A program made the position numbers and the translations under genes. DNA of 64,000 bases from Pleomorphomonas sp. JP5 (GTDB taxonomy: Bacteria > Pseudomonadota > Alphaproteobacteria > Rhizobiales > Pleomorphomonadaceae): the NCBI RefSeq assembly GCF_023721815.1, contig NZ_JAMDLI010000006.1, positions 248,001-312,000 of the forward strand, written 5' to 3'. This document shows, piece by piece, positions 62,001-64,000 of the stretch (position 1 is the first letter of the stretch; the number at the start of each line of letters is the position of its first letter). The notes beneath the pieces were generated by a model, which worked only from the letters and a program-made list of their open reading frames with translations, had not been told where the DNA came from and ran no database searches.

Positions 62001-62624
62001 TCAGTTGCTGCCGAGACGCTTCAGGCTCTTCTCCGCATCGCGTCCGACGGCGCCGGAGGGATGGGTGAACAGCAGGCTCTCCCAGGAATAGTCCCGGGCG
62101 ATGCGCAGCATCTCGGCCAACACGTCGGTCACCGCCGCGGCGGCCAGCGAACTGCCGGTGGCGACGACGCCGCCGAGGTCGCCGTCGGCCGGCAGCTTCA
62201 GCGTGATGACATGGTCCGACAGCGCCGCCAGTTTCGACGCCGGATCGGCGGTGATGGCGATGACGCCGGAGCACAGCGTCTTGGCGCGGGCGCAGAAATC
62301 GTTGAGTTCGGCCGAGCTGCCGCCCTTGGAGAGGGCCAGCACCACGTCGTCGGCCTGCAGCACGCCGAGGCCACCATGCAGGCCGTCGCCGGGCGACAGG
62401 TAGAAGGCGGCGGCGCCGCAGACCGACAGGATGTGGGCGCCACGCGCCGCCACGTTGCCGGACGTGCCGCTGCCGGTCACCAGGATCTTGCCGCGGCAGG
62501 CGGCGAGATACCGGGCGACGGCGAGAAAATTGTCGTCGACGCTGTCGAGGATGGCTTCGATGGAAGCGGCGTCCGCGCGCACGACGGTCTTGGCCCGTTC
62601 GAGCCAATCTTGATCTGACTGCAT
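62001..62624 (-). CDS. SIS-domain sugar-phosphate isomerase-like protein (KpsF/GutQ type, no CBS)
   Basis: A 207-residue single SIS domain: 'ILVTGSGTSGNVAARGAHIL' (about 47-66), 'LALSKGGSSAELNDF', 'ITADPASKLAALSD', and 'FTHPSGAVGR' near the C-terminus, the last two as in arabinose-5-phosphate isomerases. The CBS pair of full-length KpsF is absent. It probably interconverts a ketose and an aldose phosphate in the pathway (inference). It is the first enzyme gene after the operon promoter. Confidence 0.85.
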   Translation of the reverse strand: MQSDQDWLERAKTVVRADAASIEAILDSVDDNFLAVARYLAACRGKILVTGSGTSGNVAARGAHILSVCGAAAFYLSPGDGLHGGLGVLQADDVVLALSKGGSSAELNDFCARAKTLCSGVIAITADPASKLAALSDHVITLKLPADGDLGGVVATGSSLAAAAVTDVLAEMLRIARDYSWESLLFTHPSGAVGRDAEKSLKRLGSN

Positions 62625-62691
62625 GTATGCCTCCCTTGGCGAAAGGAGTCATACGACAGCCCAATCAGCATCGTCAAGTGAGTATGTGCAT

Positions 62692-62705
62692 GCTCATTTG
62701 AGCGG
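62692..62705. promoter_or_regulatory. Candidate SorC operator ahead of the sugar operon
   Basis: GCTCATTTGAGCGG, containing the palindrome GCTCA-TT-TGAGC. The same 14-mer with one change (T for G) occurs at 63671-63684 before the regulator gene. It is preceded by another near-palindrome, TGAGTATGTGCATGCTCA (62679-62696). Confidence 0.55.
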
Positions 62706-63656
62706 TTAGTAGCGGACAACCTCCCCCACCAGCCGGCGCGCGACGCTGGCATCGGTGATCAGCGTGGTGACCCAGCCGCCCTTCAGCACCGCCCGGATGG
62801 CATCGACCTTTTCGAGGCCGCCGCCGGCCACGATCCGCTCGGGAATGCGGCGAAGCTGCTCGGTGCTGAGGCAGAGGCCGACGCTGTCGAGCGGGCTGCC
62901 CACCGCCTGCCCGTCGGGGTCGATCAGCGTGGCGCAGATGTCGGCCTGCACGTTGTGCTTCAGCGCCTCGCGCCGCCAATCCTCCGGAAAGCCCGAGCAA
63001 AGACAGGATTCCTGCGGCCGCCACGAGCCGACGCCCACCACCAGCGCGTCGATCTTGTCGTAGCGCGACATGGCGTCGGCGATCGACGGTTCGGCCCTCA
63101 GCTTGCCCACCAGCTCGGGGTCTTCCACCCACATCGGCCCGAACAGCGGATAGGCGAGGCCGCCGGCGGCGCGGGCGAAGCGATGCACCAGTTCGGTGGG
63201 ATTCTGCGACAAATCGAGCCGCGCCGGACTGCCGGCCGCCTGGACGACATCCACCTTGGCCAGCTTGGAGATGGCCTTGGCGGCCGCCGCCAGCGTCCGC
63301 CCCCAGGAGAGGCCCAGAAGCTGCCCGTCGGTCAGCGTTTCCTCGAGGAAATCGGCGACCAGCAGCCCGAGCGGCTCGATCAGCGCGTTCGACGGCAGAT
63401 CGGGGCCGTCCAGCACCAGCGCGACATTGAGGCCATAGGCCTCGCGCAGCCGCTCGGCCAGTTCGGTGTTGAGATCGCTCTGGTCGCGAATCTCGATGTG
63501 AACGATGCCCTCCTTGAGCGCCGTCTCGATCAGTCGCGCCACCTTGAACCGGGAAATGCCCAGCTTGTCGGCGATTTCCGACTTGGTCTGGTTCTCGAGG
63601 TAGTAGCGGCGCGCCACAAGGGAGGCCTGGAGTTTCTGGAGAGGGCGTTTTGGCAT
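62706..63656 (-). CDS. SorC/DeoR-type sugar-binding transcriptional regulator
   Basis: A 316-residue regulator with an N-terminal HTH (about 14-55, 'KSEIADKLGISRFKVARLIETA') and a SorC sugar-phosphate-binding domain ('LGLSWGRTLAAAAKAI' about 114-129, 'VGVGSW', 'IVAGGGLEKVDAIRAVLKGGWVTTLITD'). SorC-family proteins respond to phosphorylated pathway intermediates. It sits upstream of and reads in the same direction as the sugar operon, 81 bases from the SIS gene. Confidence 0.9.
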   Translation of the reverse strand: MPKRPLQKLQASLVARRYYLENQTKSEIADKLGISRFKVARLIETALKEGIVHIEIRDQSDLNTELAERLREAYGLNVALVLDGPDLPSNALIEPLGLLVADFLEETLTDGQLLGLSWGRTLAAAAKAISKLAKVDVVQAAGSPARLDLSQNPTELVHRFARAAGGLAYPLFGPMWVEDPELVGKLRAEPSIADAMSRYDKIDALVVGVGSWRPQESCLCSGFPEDWRREALKHNVQADICATLIDPDGQAVGSPLDSVGLCLSTEQLRRIPERIVAGGGLEKVDAIRAVLKGGWVTTLITDASVARRLVGEVVRY

Positions 63657-64000
63657 GTGGAAGTGTCTCCGCTCATTTGATCGGAACTGCTATCACATTT
63701 GCAGAGCCGCGTGAGCCCGTATGACGAAAGAAAATGGTCGGATGCAACCGACAAGTGCTTGGCGCGTCCGGGCCTTGAGGGGCGGCCGATCCCCACCGTC
63801 CCGAGGTCTTGCGCCTGCACAGAGAGGACAGCTCGATGGTGAGGGAGCGTCATCTCGCAGCAGGCGCAATGGGCATCACGGGAGAGCCGAGAACAGGCTA
63901 AGCACCTGTTTCATATCAATTAACTGTCATCCTGCGCTTCATGCGCAGGACCTCAGGACGAGATCGCTCCTCGGCCCCTATCACGCTCCATGACGCAAGG
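63657..64000. other. Intergenic region upstream of the SorC regulator
   Basis: No gene is supported; a 90-codon plus-strand frame here has no coding features. The candidate operator lies at 63671-63684, and a hairpin CCTGCGC-TTCAT-GCGCAGG at 63931-63949 resembles a common dispersed intergenic repeat of rhizobia. Confidence 0.4.
63671..63684. promoter_or_regulatory. Candidate SorC operator ahead of the regulator gene
   Basis: GCTCATTTGATCGG, 13 of 14 bases identical to the site at 62692-62705. It lies 15 bases upstream of the regulator start codon, suiting autoregulation. Confidence 0.5.

Noticed and set aside
63721-63993. Small plus-strand gene after the SorC promoter
   Set aside because: No ribosome site, no fold-like pattern, and it runs through a dispersed hairpin.

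Overview
The window reads as chromosomal DNA of a GC-rich alphaproteobacterium, most likely in the Hyphomicrobiales (Rhizobiales). I base this on GC-biased codon use, HWE-type histidine kinases, several chemoreceptors, many small-molecule uptake operons, and short dispersed palindromes typical of that order. A member near Pleomorphomonas is possible, but nothing seen here proves the genus.

Layout. 1-3.7 kb: two exported or cell-envelope unknowns, a methyltransferase and a YccF membrane protein. 3.7-12.5 kb: a seven-gene minus-strand operon facing a DeoR-type regulator. Its aldolase closely resembles the sulfofructose-phosphate aldolase YihT. Beside it lie a YihV-like kinase, a YihU-like reductase, an aldose-1-epimerase and two MFS transporters, so I read it as a sulfo-EMP-like sulfosugar pathway. 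It has no YihS isomerase and no YihQ glycosidase, but it carries an extra zinc alcohol dehydrogenase. 12.5-17.8 kb: a second YccF, a CatB acetyltransferase, rpsU, a cold-shock gene, small proteins, and two paralogous putative small RNAs, each with its own promoter and terminator. 17.8-30.1 kb: signalling genes (PAS-GGDEF-EAL protein, chemoreceptor, divergent OmpR-type regulator and 7TMR-DISM kinase, HWE kinase), an autotransporter with an AT-rich passenger, and a GNAT acetyltransferase. 30.2-31.8 kb: a DUF6273 protein and a RelE/XRE toxin-antitoxin pair with a perfect palindromic operator. 31.8-38 kb: a Ugp-like ABC uptake operon with a PHP-type hydrolase and an RpiR regulator. 38-43.2 kb: two more chemoreceptors, small membrane proteins and a CAT-anticodon tRNA.

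43.3-56.0 kb holds the tail end of a T7-like (podovirus) late region: two large internal-virion-type proteins, a tail fibre, a small tail-associated protein, a DUF4376 protein, and a lysis cassette (holin-like protein, signal-anchor lysozyme, overlapping Rz/Rz1 spanins). No integrase, portal, capsid or terminase is visible, so this is a remnant or captured module. Three exported proteins and one plus-strand membrane protein sit inside it. Two of the exported proteins are gap-free homologues of the N-terminal module of the neighbouring virion protein, each with a signal peptide added; this arrangement is new to me.

56.1-63.7 kb is a second sugar operon: an RbsABC-type importer, an FGGY kinase, a SIS isomerase-like protein and a ribulose-phosphate-3-epimerase-like protein, under a SorC-family regulator with a shared candidate operator at two promoters.

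Stop-start overlaps of the ATGA or GTGA type recur through the operons and were used to fix start codons. All family names rest on reading the translated sequences and on remembered family features; no database search was run.
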